Shown here one piece after another: positions 42,099 to 50,876 of a stretch of DNA of 64,000 nt. Below the pieces are notes generated by a model, which was not told the origin of the DNA, did no database searches, and worked only from the letters and a program-made list of their open reading frames with translations. The stretch comes from Tatumella punctata (lineage in GTDB: Bacteria; Pseudomonadota; Gammaproteobacteria; Enterobacterales; Enterobacteriaceae), in NCBI RefSeq assembly GCF_039523735.1, contig NZ_BAAAFW010000060.1, positions 124,001-188,000 on the forward strand, written 5' to 3'. The position numbers were made by a program, and so were the translations under genes. Numbering within the stretch: the stretch's first letter is position 1; every line of letters starts with the position of its first letter.

Positions 42099-43064
42099 AT
42101 GGATATTATCCGGATAGTAAAAGAGATCGGGCGCGGAAAAAATCATGCGCGCGATCTGGACCAGCAGACAGCTTATCAGTTGTACCAGGCGATGCTTGAT
42201 GACCAGCTTGATCCGCTGACACTGGGCGCGGTATTAATCGCGCTACGTATTAAAGGGGAAAGTGACACTGAAATGCTGGGCTTTTATCGTGCACTCCAGC
42301 AGAAACTACCACAGTTGCAGGTTCCCGCGGGTCTGCCGTTACCGGTGGTAATCCCCAGCTATAATGGTGCTCGTCGCCAGGGAAACCTGACACCACTGCT
42401 GGCATTATTACTGCAGAAAATCGGTTTCCCGGTATTTGTTCATGGGATTGATCATGATCCTACCCGCATCACCAGTGAAGCCGTTTTTGCCGCACTGGGT
42501 ATTTTCCCGGTGAGTATTGCGCAGGCACAACAACAGCTTAATCAGGGGCATCTGGCGTTTATTACCATCGACCAATGGTGTCCGGCGTTAGCCAGGCAAC
42601 TGGCCCTGCGCTGGCAGCTGGGTTTACGTAACAGTGCCCATTCCCTGGCGAAACTGGCCAGTCCGTTTGCCGATGATGCTGCACTACGCTTATCTGCAGT
42701 ATCTCACCCGGAATATGTTCCTAAAGTCGCGACCTTTTTCCGCCAGACCGGCGCGCCTGCATTATTATTAAATGGCTGTGAAGGGGAGGTCTACGCCAAT
42801 CCGCAGCGCGGGCCGGCCATTTATCAGGTCACCGGCGGGGACGGTGAGCCACTGCTACTGACTGAACGGCAGCCTGAAGCGGCCGCCAGGCTGCCTGATT
42901 CAAAATCTGCAGCGGATACAGCCCGCTGGACGCAGGACGTGCTGGAACAGTCGATTCCGGTGCCTCAGCCGTTACGGCTGCAGGTTGCCTGTTGTCTGGT
43001 TGCCAGCGGCCGTTGTGCAACGGTCGATCAGGGACTGAGACAATTGCAGGCGTTGGGATACTGA
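42099..43064 (+). CDS. ybiB: TrpD2-like DNA-binding protein YbiB
   Basis: A 321-residue glycosyltransferase-family-3 fold protein, homologous to anthranilate phosphoribosyltransferase but without that role; E. coli YbiB (320) binds nucleic acid and is SOS-linked through dinG. VKEIGRGKNHARDLD, VIPSYNGARRQGNLTPLLALLLQKIGFPV and GCEGEVYANPQR match it. The frame opens at 42063, but the ATG at 42099 has an AGGAAATC site and the family N-terminus. It starts 54 bases after dinG, so co-transcription is likely. Confidence 0.92.
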   Translation: MDIIRIVKEIGRGKNHARDLDQQTAYQLYQAMLDDQLDPLTLGAVLIALRIKGESDTEMLGFYRALQQKLPQLQVPAGLPLPVVIPSYNGARRQGNLTPLLALLLQKIGFPVFVHGIDHDPTRITSEAVFAALGIFPVSIAQAQQQLNQGHLAFITIDQWCPALARQLALRWQLGLRNSAHSLAKLASPFADDAALRLSAVSHPEYVPKVATFFRQTGAPALLLNGCEGEVYANPQRGPAIYQVTGGDGEPLLLTERQPEAAARLPDSKSAADTARWTQDVLEQSIPVPQPLRLQVACCLVASGRCATVDQGLRQLQALGY

Positions 43065-43158
43065 ATATTCCCTGACTGTTTATATTAATCAGAGATTGCG
43101 GCTTTATTTTTTATGCCAGGGTGGGTAAGTTACACGCTGGTTTTTCCTGTGACTATTT

Positions 43159-44088
43159 ATGAAAAAAACAATACTCAAACAATCATTGCATCCGCGGAAT
43201 CGCTATCAGGGTAGTTATGACCTTGAACGCCTGTCTGCCATCAACCCGCATCTGAGTGACTGGTTAATCACCACACCTGACGGCCGGCGGTCAGTTAATT
43301 TTTCCGAGCCAAAAGCGGTCAGAGCATTAAATCAGGCCTTGCTGAAACAGTATTATGATCTGAACTGGCAATTATCTGACGGATTTCTTTGCCCGCCAGT
43401 CCCCGGACGGGCCGATTATCTGCATTATATTGCTGACTTATTGTCTGAGGATATACAGGGTCCGGTGCAGGGGGCCGCTGATGTTCTGGACATTGGCTGT
43501 GGTGCCAATTGTATTTATCCGTTAATTGGTTATGCGGAATATGGCTGGCGTTTTACCGGTACGGATATTCATCCGGCTTCCGTCACTGCAGCCAATGCGA
43601 TTGTGGCCGCAAACCCCGGATTACAGCAGGCAATACGTATCAGGTTACAGAAAAATCCGGCGGCGATATTTAACGGTATTTTGCGTAAAACTGATTTTTA
43701 CCATCTGACCATTTGTAATCCGCCGTTCCACAGTTCAGCAGAAGATGCGCAGCAGGGCAGCGCGCGAAAAATCCGTAACCTGGGTATCGACAAACGCAGC
43801 CCGCTCAACTTTGCCGGACAGCATAATGAATTATGGTGCTCGGGGGGGGAACGCGGTTTTATTACCCGGATGATCCATGAAAGTGTGATATTTGCCGGGC
43901 AGGCTGGCTGGTTCACTAGCCTGGTATCGAAGAAAGAGAATCTGTTGCCACTGACCAGTTTACTGCGGAGTTGTGGTGCTGCACAGATCAGAATCCTGGA
44001 AATGGGACAGGGGCAGAAACAAAGCCGGATACTGGCGTGGAGTTTTCATCAGGAAGATCAGCGACGTAAATTATTACGCCGCCGTTAG
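43159..44088 (+). CDS. rlmF: 23S rRNA (adenine(1618)-N6)-methyltransferase RlmF
   Basis: Methylates A1618 of 23S rRNA. 309 residues (E. coli 308). N-terminal LHPRNRYQGSYDLERL, the SAM-binding DIGCGANCIYPLIG near residue 113, and the N6-adenine motif CNPPFHSS near residue 190 define it, along with ELWCSGGERGFITRMI. It faces dps; a perfect 9-bp inverted repeat lies between the stops. Confidence 0.94.
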   Translation: MKKTILKQSLHPRNRYQGSYDLERLSAINPHLSDWLITTPDGRRSVNFSEPKAVRALNQALLKQYYDLNWQLSDGFLCPPVPGRADYLHYIADLLSEDIQGPVQGAADVLDIGCGANCIYPLIGYAEYGWRFTGTDIHPASVTAANAIVAANPGLQQAIRIRLQKNPAAIFNGILRKTDFYHLTICNPPFHSSAEDAQQGSARKIRNLGIDKRSPLNFAGQHNELWCSGGERGFITRMIHESVIFAGQAGWFTSLVSKKENLLPLTSLLRSCGAAQIRILEMGQGQKQSRILAWSFHQEDQRRKLLRRR

Positions 44089-44096
44089 CCGAAGAC

Positions 44097-44129
44097 GCAG
44101 ATATCTCCGCCGTAAGCAGGGATATCTGC
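44097..44129. terminator. Inverted repeat between converging rlmF and dps
   Basis: GCAGATATC (44097-44105) and GATATCTGC (44121-44129), 9 bp perfect, 15-base spacer, no T-run. A weak candidate for a shared 3' end structure. Confidence 0.3.
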
Positions 44130-44150
44130 CGGTTATCACCGGTGGCCGGA

Positions 44151-44654
44151 TTATTCAATATTCGCTTCAATAAACCACAGGAATTTATCCAGATCCCGCG
44201 ACGCGGCGGTGAAGATATCTGCACTGTCTTCATCCGGAACTTCATCGATGGCTTTACGAACATCGTTAGCGACCAGCCCGTAACGTTCCGCCAGCGCGAC
44301 CAGGTGTTCCTGCACTGTATGAATATTCAACGGATAGGCTTTCAGCGGAGATGCATCGTTAACCACCTGAGTGGTTCCTAATGCCACACCGCCCAGCTGA
44401 ACGATACGTTCGGCAACCGTATCCTGATGGTCAGTAATTGCCGTCCGGAAGCCATCCAGCATTTCGTGGACTGCGATAAAGTTGGCGCCACGCATATTCC
44501 AGTGGGCCTGTTTGGTGATTAGCGAGAGATCAATTAACTCAACGACCACGCGGCTCAGAACTTTAATGGCAGCCTTTTTATCTTTTTCGGCTACATCATT
44601 GCGGGTATAGATCAGATCAGAAGCCTTAGTTTTTACCAGTTTTGCGGTACTCAT
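44151..44654 (-). CDS. dps: DNA starvation/stationary phase protection protein Dps
   Basis: Dodecameric mini-ferritin that oxidises and stores iron with peroxide and condenses DNA. 167 residues, as in E. coli. The N-terminal Lys-rich tail (STAKLVKTKASDLIYTRND) used in DNA binding is kept. Ferroxidase residues are in KQAHWNMRGANFIAVHEMLDGF (His51/Asp78/Glu82 type in E. coli numbering) and VAERIVQLGGVALG. A GGAAATCAC site precedes the ATG. Control in relatives is by OxyR and RpoS; those sites were not resolved here. Confidence 0.96.
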   Translation of the reverse strand: MSTAKLVKTKASDLIYTRNDVAEKDKKAAIKVLSRVVVELIDLSLITKQAHWNMRGANFIAVHEMLDGFRTAITDHQDTVAERIVQLGGVALGTTQVVNDASPLKAYPLNIHTVQEHLVALAERYGLVANDVRKAIDEVPDEDSADIFTAASRDLDKFLWFIEANIE

Positions 44655-44827
44655 TTAGTGATTTCCTCTGTCAGTTGATCTTGTATTACAGATCTCTTTA
44701 ACACGGAAATAAGTATAGCAACGGTGTCATATTTTGCACGGCAGATACACCAATCGGTGTGATTGAGATTACCAATCCCCTGATATCTCAGGGGGTGGCG
44801 AGGGGATAATGCAGCAAGGAAACAGGC

Positions 44828-45727
44828 TCAGGAGGATTTAACTTTAATACGGCGGATCTTATTTTTTGGCGGTTGCATTGTCAGGGTGGAGCCTGCTGAA
44901 GCAACAATAATGGCTGTTAATCCCAGCCACTGAGGCAGGGTCAGCATTTCACTAAGGAATATCATTCCTGATATTGCCGCGACTACGGGTTCCATACTCA
45001 TCAGGGTACCGAATAAACGCGCGGGCAGGCGCGTCAGGGCCATCATTTCCAGAGAGTAGGGGATGGCATTTGATAATAATGCCACCAGCAGGGCCAGCGG
45101 GATGATTTCCCAATGCCAGATACCACTGTCAGCAAATGTTACGCCAATCGGTACATATACTACTGAGGCGATCAGAGAACCGACAGCCACGGTTGCCGGG
45201 CCATGCTCTGCACCGGCTTTTCTGCCAAATATAATATAGATTGCCCAGCAGGCACCTGCACAGAGGGCGAGTACTGCGCCAAGAGGATCGATATCTGACA
45301 GGCTGTCTCCCAGAGGCATCAGTAGCCCCAGGCCGGTAACTGTGACAATAATCCAGATAAAGTCAGGGATACGGCGTGAGTTTGCCAGTGCCAGAGTCAG
45401 AGGCCCTAAGAATTCCAGGGCGACACCAATGCCAAGCGGGATGGTTCGCAGGGCAAGATAGAACAGCATATTCATTCCCCCCAGCGCCAGCCCGTAGAAA
45501 ATAAGCGGTCTGCGTTGTTCTTTTGTAAAGGTCAAACGCCAGGGTTTGAAAATACACCATAACATGAGGGTGGACAGGCCAAGTCGTAAAGCGGCAACTC
45601 CGGTGGCACCGGCCATAGGAAACAGGTGCTTAGCCAGTGAGGCCGCACCCTGTAACGAGATCATGGCAACCAGTAACAGCATCACAGGAAACCACAGGCT
45701 GGCGTTTTTTTTATCGGCAATGAACAT
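44828..45727 (-). CDS. rhtA: Threonine/homoserine exporter RhtA
   Basis: Ten-span DMT-superfamily exporter with two EamA repeats (about residues 12-145 and 155-285), 299 residues (E. coli RhtA 295). Distinctive segments: SLQGAASLAKHLFPMAGATGVAALRL, LEFLGPLTLAL, GACWAIYIIFGRKAGAEHGPATVA and PYSLEMMALTRLPARLFGTLMSMEPV. It lies between dps and ompX as in E. coli. Confidence 0.93.
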   Translation of the reverse strand: MFIADKKNASLWFPVMLLLVAMISLQGAASLAKHLFPMAGATGVAALRLGLSTLMLWCIFKPWRLTFTKEQRRPLIFYGLALGGMNMLFYLALRTIPLGIGVALEFLGPLTLALANSRRIPDFIWIIVTVTGLGLLMPLGDSLSDIDPLGAVLALCAGACWAIYIIFGRKAGAEHGPATVAVGSLIASVVYVPIGVTFADSGIWHWEIIPLALLVALLSNAIPYSLEMMALTRLPARLFGTLMSMEPVVAAISGMIFLSEMLTLPQWLGLTAIIVASAGSTLTMQPPKNKIRRIKVKSS

Positions 45728-46091
45728 TTCGTGCTATTCCGGCATCAGAAAGATTAATTTGTGGCGGAGTTTAGCTGATTGTATAAATTAACTCATCAGG
45801 CGGGTAAAATTAATACGATCGATGGTTGTTTTTTAAGCGGTGAATCTTTTTAAATGTAAAGAAATGTCCTGTTATTTTAAGAATATCCTTAAAGATTTGT
45901 CCTGAGCACAAAAAAATTACGCAGAGATTACAGGAGTAATCTAAAATAAAATCAGTGCATTACAGTTGACTGGTAACTTTCTGTTACACCAAACAATCTG
46001 TTAGACAATAAAATATCGGCAGAGTTTCTTGCTGGTTTTTGTTATATTTTCCCCGTTGTCAGGAAAAAGTCGTTTCACATTTGAGGTGATT
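45728..46091. other. Divergent rhtA/ompX control region
   Basis: About 360 bases, AT-rich, no gene on either strand. Near ompX an extended -10 element TGTTATATT (46040-46048) could start a short leader of about 37 bases. OmpX leaders in relatives are targets of the small RNA CyaR; no pairing was verified here. Confidence 0.4.
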
Positions 46092-46604
46092 ATGAAAAAA
46101 ATTGCATGTCTTTCAGCATTAGCTTGCGTACTGGCAGTATCTGCCGGTTCTGCAATGGCACAGAGCACCGTTAGCGCAGGTTACGCACAGAGTGACTACC
46201 AGGGCGTACTGAACAAAGCTAATGGTTTCAACCTGAAATATCGCTACGAAGATGGTTCTAACCCGCTGGGTTGGATCGGATCTTTCACCTACACTGAAAA
46301 AGACCGTACTATTGATGGTTATTACCAGAAAGGTCAGTACTACGGCTTCACTGGTGGTCCTGCTTACCGTCTGAACGACTGGGTCAGCATCTACGGTGTT
46401 GTCGGTATCGGTTTCGGTAAATACCAGCTGAACGACCAGACTGCTTACAACAAGAAAGATAGCAGCGATGTTGGTTTCTCTTATGGTGCAGGCCTGCAGT
46501 TTAACCCAATCGAAAACGTTGCAGTTGACGTTGGTTACGAGCAGAGCCGTATCCGCAGCGTCGACGTTGGTACCTGGATCACTGGTATCGGCTACAGCTT
46601 CTAA
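46092..46604 (+). CDS. ompX: Outer membrane protein OmpX
   Basis: Small eight-stranded outer-membrane barrel, 170 residues (E. coli 171). Signal peptide MKKIACLSALACVLAVSAGS ending AMA; the mature protein starts QSTVSAGYAQSD. The Ail/Lom family blocks GFNLKYRYEDGSNPLGWIGSF and the C-terminal aromatic TGIGYSF needed for BAM recognition are present. Codon use is strongly biased toward major codons, as for a highly expressed gene. The start at 46092 follows GAGGTGATT; the longer frame from 46029 has no signal sequence. Confidence 0.96.
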   Translation: MKKIACLSALACVLAVSAGSAMAQSTVSAGYAQSDYQGVLNKANGFNLKYRYEDGSNPLGWIGSFTYTEKDRTIDGYYQKGQYYGFTGGPAYRLNDWVSIYGVVGIGFGKYQLNDQTAYNKKDSSDVGFSYGAGLQFNPIENVAVDVGYEQSRIRSVDVGTWITGIGYSF

Positions 46605-46626
46605 GTTTACTTAGACTGTCCTGTAG

Positions 46627-46654
46627 AAAAAACGGCCCCCGCGGCCGTTTTTTT
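46627..46654 (+). terminator. Rho-independent terminator of ompX
   Basis: AACGGCC (46631-46637), five-base loop, GGCCGTT (46643-46649), flanked by an A-run and a seven-T run (46648-46654); could act on both strands. Confidence 0.9.
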
Positions 46655-46891
46655 ATGCCTTTGTTTCAGTGATGGCCTTGCTGCACATTCTGTTAGTCTG
46701 TATCTCTCCGCTCTGAAAAATGATGGTGCCAGGCACAGATCTTCCGTTGCACCTTCTGTCCGGAACCTCCCTGCGTTGGCAGTCAAACGGGTTACTGAAC
46801 CATGCACCTTAACGGGCAAACAACAGCAACGGTTCCATTGTATGCATCGGCAGTCTGAACTTTACCGGCAGAGCATTCTCTGAGCGTAAAT

Positions 46892-47125
46892 TTACAGGAT
46901 TTTTACCGGAATAGGATGCAGGTGACGGAAACGGCTGGCAGGTAATGGCAGCAATGTCTGTTGTCTGGTTTTTTTAAACTGCTGAAACAACATATTCAGT
47001 AACAATAACCGCAGGCTGAAGGGCGAACGTAAATATATGCATTTCAGCCACTGATAACTGTGACGATTAACAGAGGCCAAAGATAGCTGGTGCTTACAGA
47101 TGCCGCAGGTTACTGATTTTTTCAT
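46892..47125 (-). CDS. mntS: MntS-like small manganese-homeostasis protein, extended
   Basis: A 77-residue frame divergent from mntR. Residues about 33-55, SPFSLRLLLLNMLFQQFKK, align with E. coli MntS (42 residues) SPFKVRLMLLSMLCDMVNN, and the LKC before and RQQ after also line up. E. coli mntS (the rybA locus) sits at the same place and orientation relative to mntR; MntS there raises manganese by inhibiting the exporter MntP. This version has an N-terminal addition with a CxxC (TCGICK) and a longer basic C-terminus. AGAGGAGA lies upstream of the ATG at 47125. A MntR box lies 92 bases upstream. Alternative: translation may begin later at a non-ATG codon, closer to the E. coli length. Confidence 0.7.
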   Translation of the reverse strand: MKKSVTCGICKHQLSLASVNRHSYQWLKCIYLRSPFSLRLLLLNMLFQQFKKTRQQTLLPLPASRFRHLHPIPVKIL

Positions 47126-47216
47126 GGCTGCTTCTCCTCTGCCTAAGACTGCCGGTTGGTACAGCACGACACACTGGCTGGCGAACAATAACCATACCTT
47201 CTGTGTCTGCAGTAAG

Positions 47217-47236
47217 ATATAGCATTTGCTATATCA
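47217..47236. promoter_or_regulatory. MntR box between mntS and mntR
   Basis: GATATAGCATTTGCTATATC is a near-perfect palindrome whose ATAGCA-N3-GCTAT core has the same spacing as the enterobacterial MntR box AACATAGCAAAGGCTATGTT. It lies 92 bases before the mntS-like start and 114 before mntR. A weak mntR promoter may follow (TTGAGC near 47264, TACAAT 47285-47290). Confidence 0.85.
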
Positions 47237-47349
47237 TTTAGCCATGGCTATTGATGAAAAATTTGAGCTTCTGTGCAGCTGGTTTACAATACCGGACAGA
47301 TTGCCGGTTTCTGCCCACGGAACTGGCAAGATTATAATGAGGAAGTTTA

Positions 47350-47817
47350 ATGAACCGTCGAGCAAATAATGTCAGTTCCCTGCCGGGGGCAATTAAAGAT
47401 GTCGAGGATCATGCCGAAGGGTTTCGGCAGGTCAGGGAAGCACATCGCAGGGAATTAATTGATGATTATGTTGAGCTGATATCCGACCTGATTCATGAAT
47501 TTGGTGAAGCAAGGCAGGTTGATATGGCAGCGAGGCTGGGTGTCTCTCAGCCGACGGTTGCTAAGATGCTGAAGAAACTGGCGGCTAGCGGACTGGTAGA
47601 GCAGGTACCTTATCGCGGGGTATTTCTGACAGCAGAAGGGGAAACTCTGGCAGAACAAAGCAGGGAACGGCACCATATTGTCGAAGCTTTTTTACTGACA
47701 TTAGGCGTCAGCCCGGATACTGCCCACCGTGATGCTGAAGGTATTGAACATCATGTCAGTGAAGAAACACTGGCGATATTTAAAGCGTTTAACCAGCAAT
47801 ATCAGTCAGAAAAATAA
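47350..47817 (+). CDS. mntR: Manganese-responsive regulator MntR
   Basis: DtxR-family regulator, 155 residues, the same as E. coli MntR. Winged helix at about 30-85 (DMAARLGVSQPTVAKMLKKLAASGLVE) and a metal-binding/dimerisation region (HHIVEAFLLTLGVSPDTAHRDAEGIEHHVSEET) rich in His and Glu. Mn-bound MntR represses mntH and mntS and supports mntP in E. coli. A MntR box lies upstream, and a terminator directly downstream. Confidence 0.95.
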   Translation: MNRRANNVSSLPGAIKDVEDHAEGFRQVREAHRRELIDDYVELISDLIHEFGEARQVDMAARLGVSQPTVAKMLKKLAASGLVEQVPYRGVFLTAEGETLAEQSRERHHIVEAFLLTLGVSPDTAHRDAEGIEHHVSEETLAIFKAFNQQYQSEK

Positions 47818-47860
47818 ATTATCTGGCAGTGTGCAGGATCTCCGATAGCAATCACTTAAG

Positions 47861-47892
47861 ACAACCCGCGGTGACGTGTGGTTGTTTTTTTT
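47861..47892 (+). terminator. Rho-independent terminator of mntR
   Basis: ACAACC (47861-47866) pairs with GGTTGT (47880-47885), extended inward by CGCG/CGTG around a GTGA loop, followed by eight T residues (47885-47892). Confidence 0.8.
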
Positions 47893-48513
47893 GTCCTCAG
47901 ATAACAGCCAACAGATTACTTTTTCAGTTGTTGCTATAAACTTCCTGAGAAGCCTGCTGTCAGTTCGGATTATTTTTATATCCGGCTGAAAACATAATAT
48001 TTTTCTGTATATATTCTGTGATATTTAATCTCAGGAAGAAACGGCACTATTCCTTTGCCTGTAGTGACGCAAACGATTCAACAAAACCATTAACCACTCA
48101 GCGAGAGTCTGTATGTGGCATAATAAGCTTACAGCCCGGAAGGTTATCTGTCTGAATTTTGATTAGTTGTATTGGTAATGCGTTGCAATATCAGGTACAA
48201 AATTCAGCTTCAATTGTCATGTTATGATTAGAAAAGAAGATTTAAGTAATTAATGTCTGCGGAATGTAATGTCCGCCGTTATCATTTTCTATAAGAGTTA
48301 TCTTGCTTACGGGGTTATGCTAAGAGGGAGTACCGGAGAGCTGGTTATCTGCAGCACTGTTAAATGAGCGTTAATTTTTATTCAGCCTGTAACCGATAAT
48401 GCTAAATTTAAAATTTAAATTTTATAATCAGTATTCGGCTATTTATTTTTTTATTTAAATTAGGTAACCTCAGCTCCACAGTTATTTGTACCCGGATAAG
48501 CAAGGAAAATATG
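47893..48513 (+). other. AT-rich gene-free leader of the H-NS family gene
   Basis: About 620 bases with markedly lower GC than the neighbours, including TTTAAAATTTAAATTTT-type tracts (around 48406-48424) and a small hairpin GCGGA...TCCGC (around 48261-48278). No supported gene; a 17-codon ATG frame at 48112 lacks a convincing ribosome site. Curved AT-rich DNA like this suits autoregulation by the H-NS family product. Confidence 0.5.
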
Positions 48514-48912
48514 ATGAGTGATGCATTTAAAGTTCTCAATAACATTCGTACTCTGCGTGCGCAGGCCCGTGACCTGGCATTAAGTGATCTGGAAGAAGTT
48601 CTGGAAAAACTGACTGTTGTTGTTAATGAACGTCGCGAAGAAATTGAAGCTGAACAAGCTCAGAATCGTGAGAAAGAAGAAAAACTGACTAAGTACCGTG
48701 AAATGTTGCTGGCCGACGGTATTGACCCTAACGAATTACTGGGTTCAATTGAGGTGAGCAAAAAACGTGTAAAACGCGCCCCGCGTCCTGCTAAATATAA
48801 ATACACCGATGAAAACGGTGAAACTAAATCATGGACCGGCCAGGGCCGTACACCAGCCGCGATCAAAAAAGCGCTGGACGAAGGTAAAAGCCTGGACGAT
48901 TTCCTGATCTAA
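48514..48912 (+). CDS. H-NS family nucleoid-associated protein (H-NS/StpA paralogue)
   Basis: A 132-residue H-NS family protein. N-terminal coiled-coil oligomerisation region (NNIRTLRAQARDLALSDLEE, through about residue 65), a basic linker (VSKKRVKRAPRPAKY) and the DNA-binding domain with SWTGQGRTPAAIKKAL and the C-terminal KSLDDFLI. The ending without a final KQ resembles StpA, the rest H-NS. The ATG at 48514 has better spacing from AAGGAAA than that at 48511. E. coli hns is next to galU, not here, so this may be a second copy; whether it is the main H-NS cannot be decided from the window. Confidence 0.88.
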   Translation: MSDAFKVLNNIRTLRAQARDLALSDLEEVLEKLTVVVNERREEIEAEQAQNREKEEKLTKYREMLLADGIDPNELLGSIEVSKKRVKRAPRPAKYKYTDENGETKSWTGQGRTPAAIKKALDEGKSLDDFLI

Positions 48913-48940
48913 TCAGGTGCAAACTCCTTGTTAGTGGGAG

Positions 48941-48970
48941 AGCCAGTGACATTCTGTTACTGGCTTTTTT
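48941..48970 (+). terminator. Rho-independent terminator of the H-NS family gene
   Basis: AGCCAGT (48941-48947) with ACTGGCT (48959-48965), extended by a G-T and an A-T pair, followed by six T residues. Confidence 0.85.
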
Positions 48971-49182
48971 GCTTTTATCAGTCACGTGATTAAGACGCAG
49001 TACAGGCCAGAGCAGACAACTGACATAAAATCCGTCGGTTATTGTTTCAGTTACTTTTAGCAAATGGTACTGTCTGCTGTTATATAAGATCACTGAATCT
49101 CGCTGTGTCAGAAAGTACAGCAACCGTCTGGCTTTCTGAACCACAATTTTTCCTGAATCCGATTTATCTATAAGGCTATCCC

Positions 49183-50775
49183 GTGTTAGTAACCAGTAAT
49201 GTGACGATGCAGTTTGGCAGTAAGCCATTGTTTGAAAATATCTCTGTAAAGTTCGGCGGAGGGAATCGTTATGGTTTAATTGGTGCCAACGGCAGCGGTA
49301 AGTCAACGTTTATGAAGATCCTGGGCGGTGATTTACAGCCAAGTGCCGGAAATGTCTCTTACGATCCTAATGAGCGGATTGGTAAATTACGCCAGGATCA
49401 GTTTGCGTTCGAAAACTTTACGGTCCTTGATACGGTCATTATGGGGCATAATGAACTCTGGGAAGTAAAACAGGAACGTGACCGTATTTATTCTTTACCT
49501 GAAATGAGTGAAGATGAAGGTTATAAAGTGGCTGAACTGGAAGTTCAGTATGGTGAAATGGATGGATACACTGCAGAAGCCCGGGCAGGAGAACTATTAT
49601 CAGGTGTGGGCATCCCTCAGGAACAGCATTACGGCCCCATGAGCGAAGTTGCACCAGGATGGAAATTACGTGTGTTACTGGCACAGGCGCTGTTTTCTAA
49701 CCCTGATATATTGTTGCTGGATGAGCCAACCAACAACCTGGATATAGATACTATCCGCTGGCTTGAGCAGGTATTAAACGAGCGTAACAGTACCATGGTG
49801 ATCATTTCCCACGATCGCCACTTTCTGAATATGGTATGTACGCATATGGCGGATCTGGATTACGGTGAACTGCGGGTCTATGCCGGAAATTATGATGAGT
49901 ATATGACTGCGGCAACTCAGGCCCGTGATCGTTTATTATCAGATAATGCGAAAAAGAAAGCACAGATCGCTGAATTACAGTCCTTCGTGAGCCGCTTTAG
50001 TGCCAATGCCTCTAAATCCCGCCAGGCAACATCACGAGCCAAACAAATAGATAAAATTAAACTGGATGAAGTTAAAGCATCCAGCCGTCAGAACCCTTTT
50101 ATCCGTTTCGAACAGGATAAAAAATTATTCCGTAATGCATTGCAAACGGAAGAATTAAGTAAAGGTTTTGATAAGGGACCATTATTTAACCGTCTTAATT
50201 TATTACTGGAAGTCGGGGAAAAGGTCGCAATTATCGGTGCCAATGGTATTGGTAAAACCACACTGCTGAAAACCCTGATGGGGGAAGTTGCGCCGGATAA
50301 CGGCACCGTGAAATGGTCGGAAAATGTCTTGCAGGGATATTATGCCCAGGACCATGCGGCTGACTTTGCTAATGATCTGACCGTCTTCGACTGGATGAGC
50401 CAGTGGAAACAGGAAGGTGACGACGAGCAGGCAGTGCGTGGTATTCTTGGCAGGCTGTTATTTTCTCAGGATGATATTAAGAAACCGGCAAAAGTGCTGT
50501 CAGGTGGTGAGAAAGGCCGCATGCTGTTCGGTAAGCTGATGATGGCCCGGCCAAATGTGCTGGTAATGGATGAACCTACCAACCACCTGGATATGGAATC
50601 TATCGAATCCCTGAATATGGCACTGGAGATGTATGAAGGAACGCTGATCTTCGTTTCTCATGACCGTGAATTCGTCAGCTCACTGGCCACACGTGTGATT
50701 GAGATAAAAGCTGAGGGTATTACCGACTTCACTGGCAGCTATGATGATTATCTGCGTAGTCAGGGGATTGCCTGA
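49183..50775 (+). CDS. ybiT: ABC-F family ATPase YbiT
   Basis: Cytoplasmic ABC-F protein, 530 residues as in E. coli YbiT, probably acting on stalled ribosomes. Two ATPase domains without membrane parts: Walker A GANGSGKST (about 34-42) and GANGIGKTT (about 354); Walker B LLLDEPTNNLD and LVMDEPTNHLD; signature LSGGEKGRML in domain 2. The P-site tRNA interaction linker lies near residues 250-310 (AKKKAQIAELQSFVSRFSAN). The start is GTG at 49183 with a TAAGG site upstream; the protein then reads MLVTSNVTMQF like E. coli. Confidence 0.94.
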   Translation: MLVTSNVTMQFGSKPLFENISVKFGGGNRYGLIGANGSGKSTFMKILGGDLQPSAGNVSYDPNERIGKLRQDQFAFENFTVLDTVIMGHNELWEVKQERDRIYSLPEMSEDEGYKVAELEVQYGEMDGYTAEARAGELLSGVGIPQEQHYGPMSEVAPGWKLRVLLAQALFSNPDILLLDEPTNNLDIDTIRWLEQVLNERNSTMVIISHDRHFLNMVCTHMADLDYGELRVYAGNYDEYMTAATQARDRLLSDNAKKKAQIAELQSFVSRFSANASKSRQATSRAKQIDKIKLDEVKASSRQNPFIRFEQDKKLFRNALQTEELSKGFDKGPLFNRLNLLLEVGEKVAIIGANGIGKTTLLKTLMGEVAPDNGTVKWSENVLQGYYAQDHAADFANDLTVFDWMSQWKQEGDDEQAVRGILGRLLFSQDDIKKPAKVLSGGEKGRMLFGKLMMARPNVLVMDEPTNHLDMESIESLNMALEMYEGTLIFVSHDREFVSSLATRVIEIKAEGITDFTGSYDDYLRSQGIA

Positions 50776-50832
50776 TTTCCCGCAACAGGAGAATACCCGG
50801 CGGCGATAAGCCTCCGGGTAGCTCCCGAACAC

Positions 50833-50863
50833 CAGGCTAAGGCCTCAGGCAAGCCTTAGCCTG
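50833..50863. terminator. Hairpin between converging ybiT and moeB
   Basis: Perfect 11-bp inverted repeat CAGGCTAAGGC (50833-50843) and GCCTTAGCCTG (50853-50863) with a 9-base loop. No T-tract on either strand. Confidence 0.5.
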
Positions 50864-50876
50864 TAGCAGAGGGGAA

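Noticed and set aside
48112..48165. 17-codon ATG frame in the leader of the H-NS family gene
   Set aside because: Too short, weak ribosome site, no known leader peptide resembles it.
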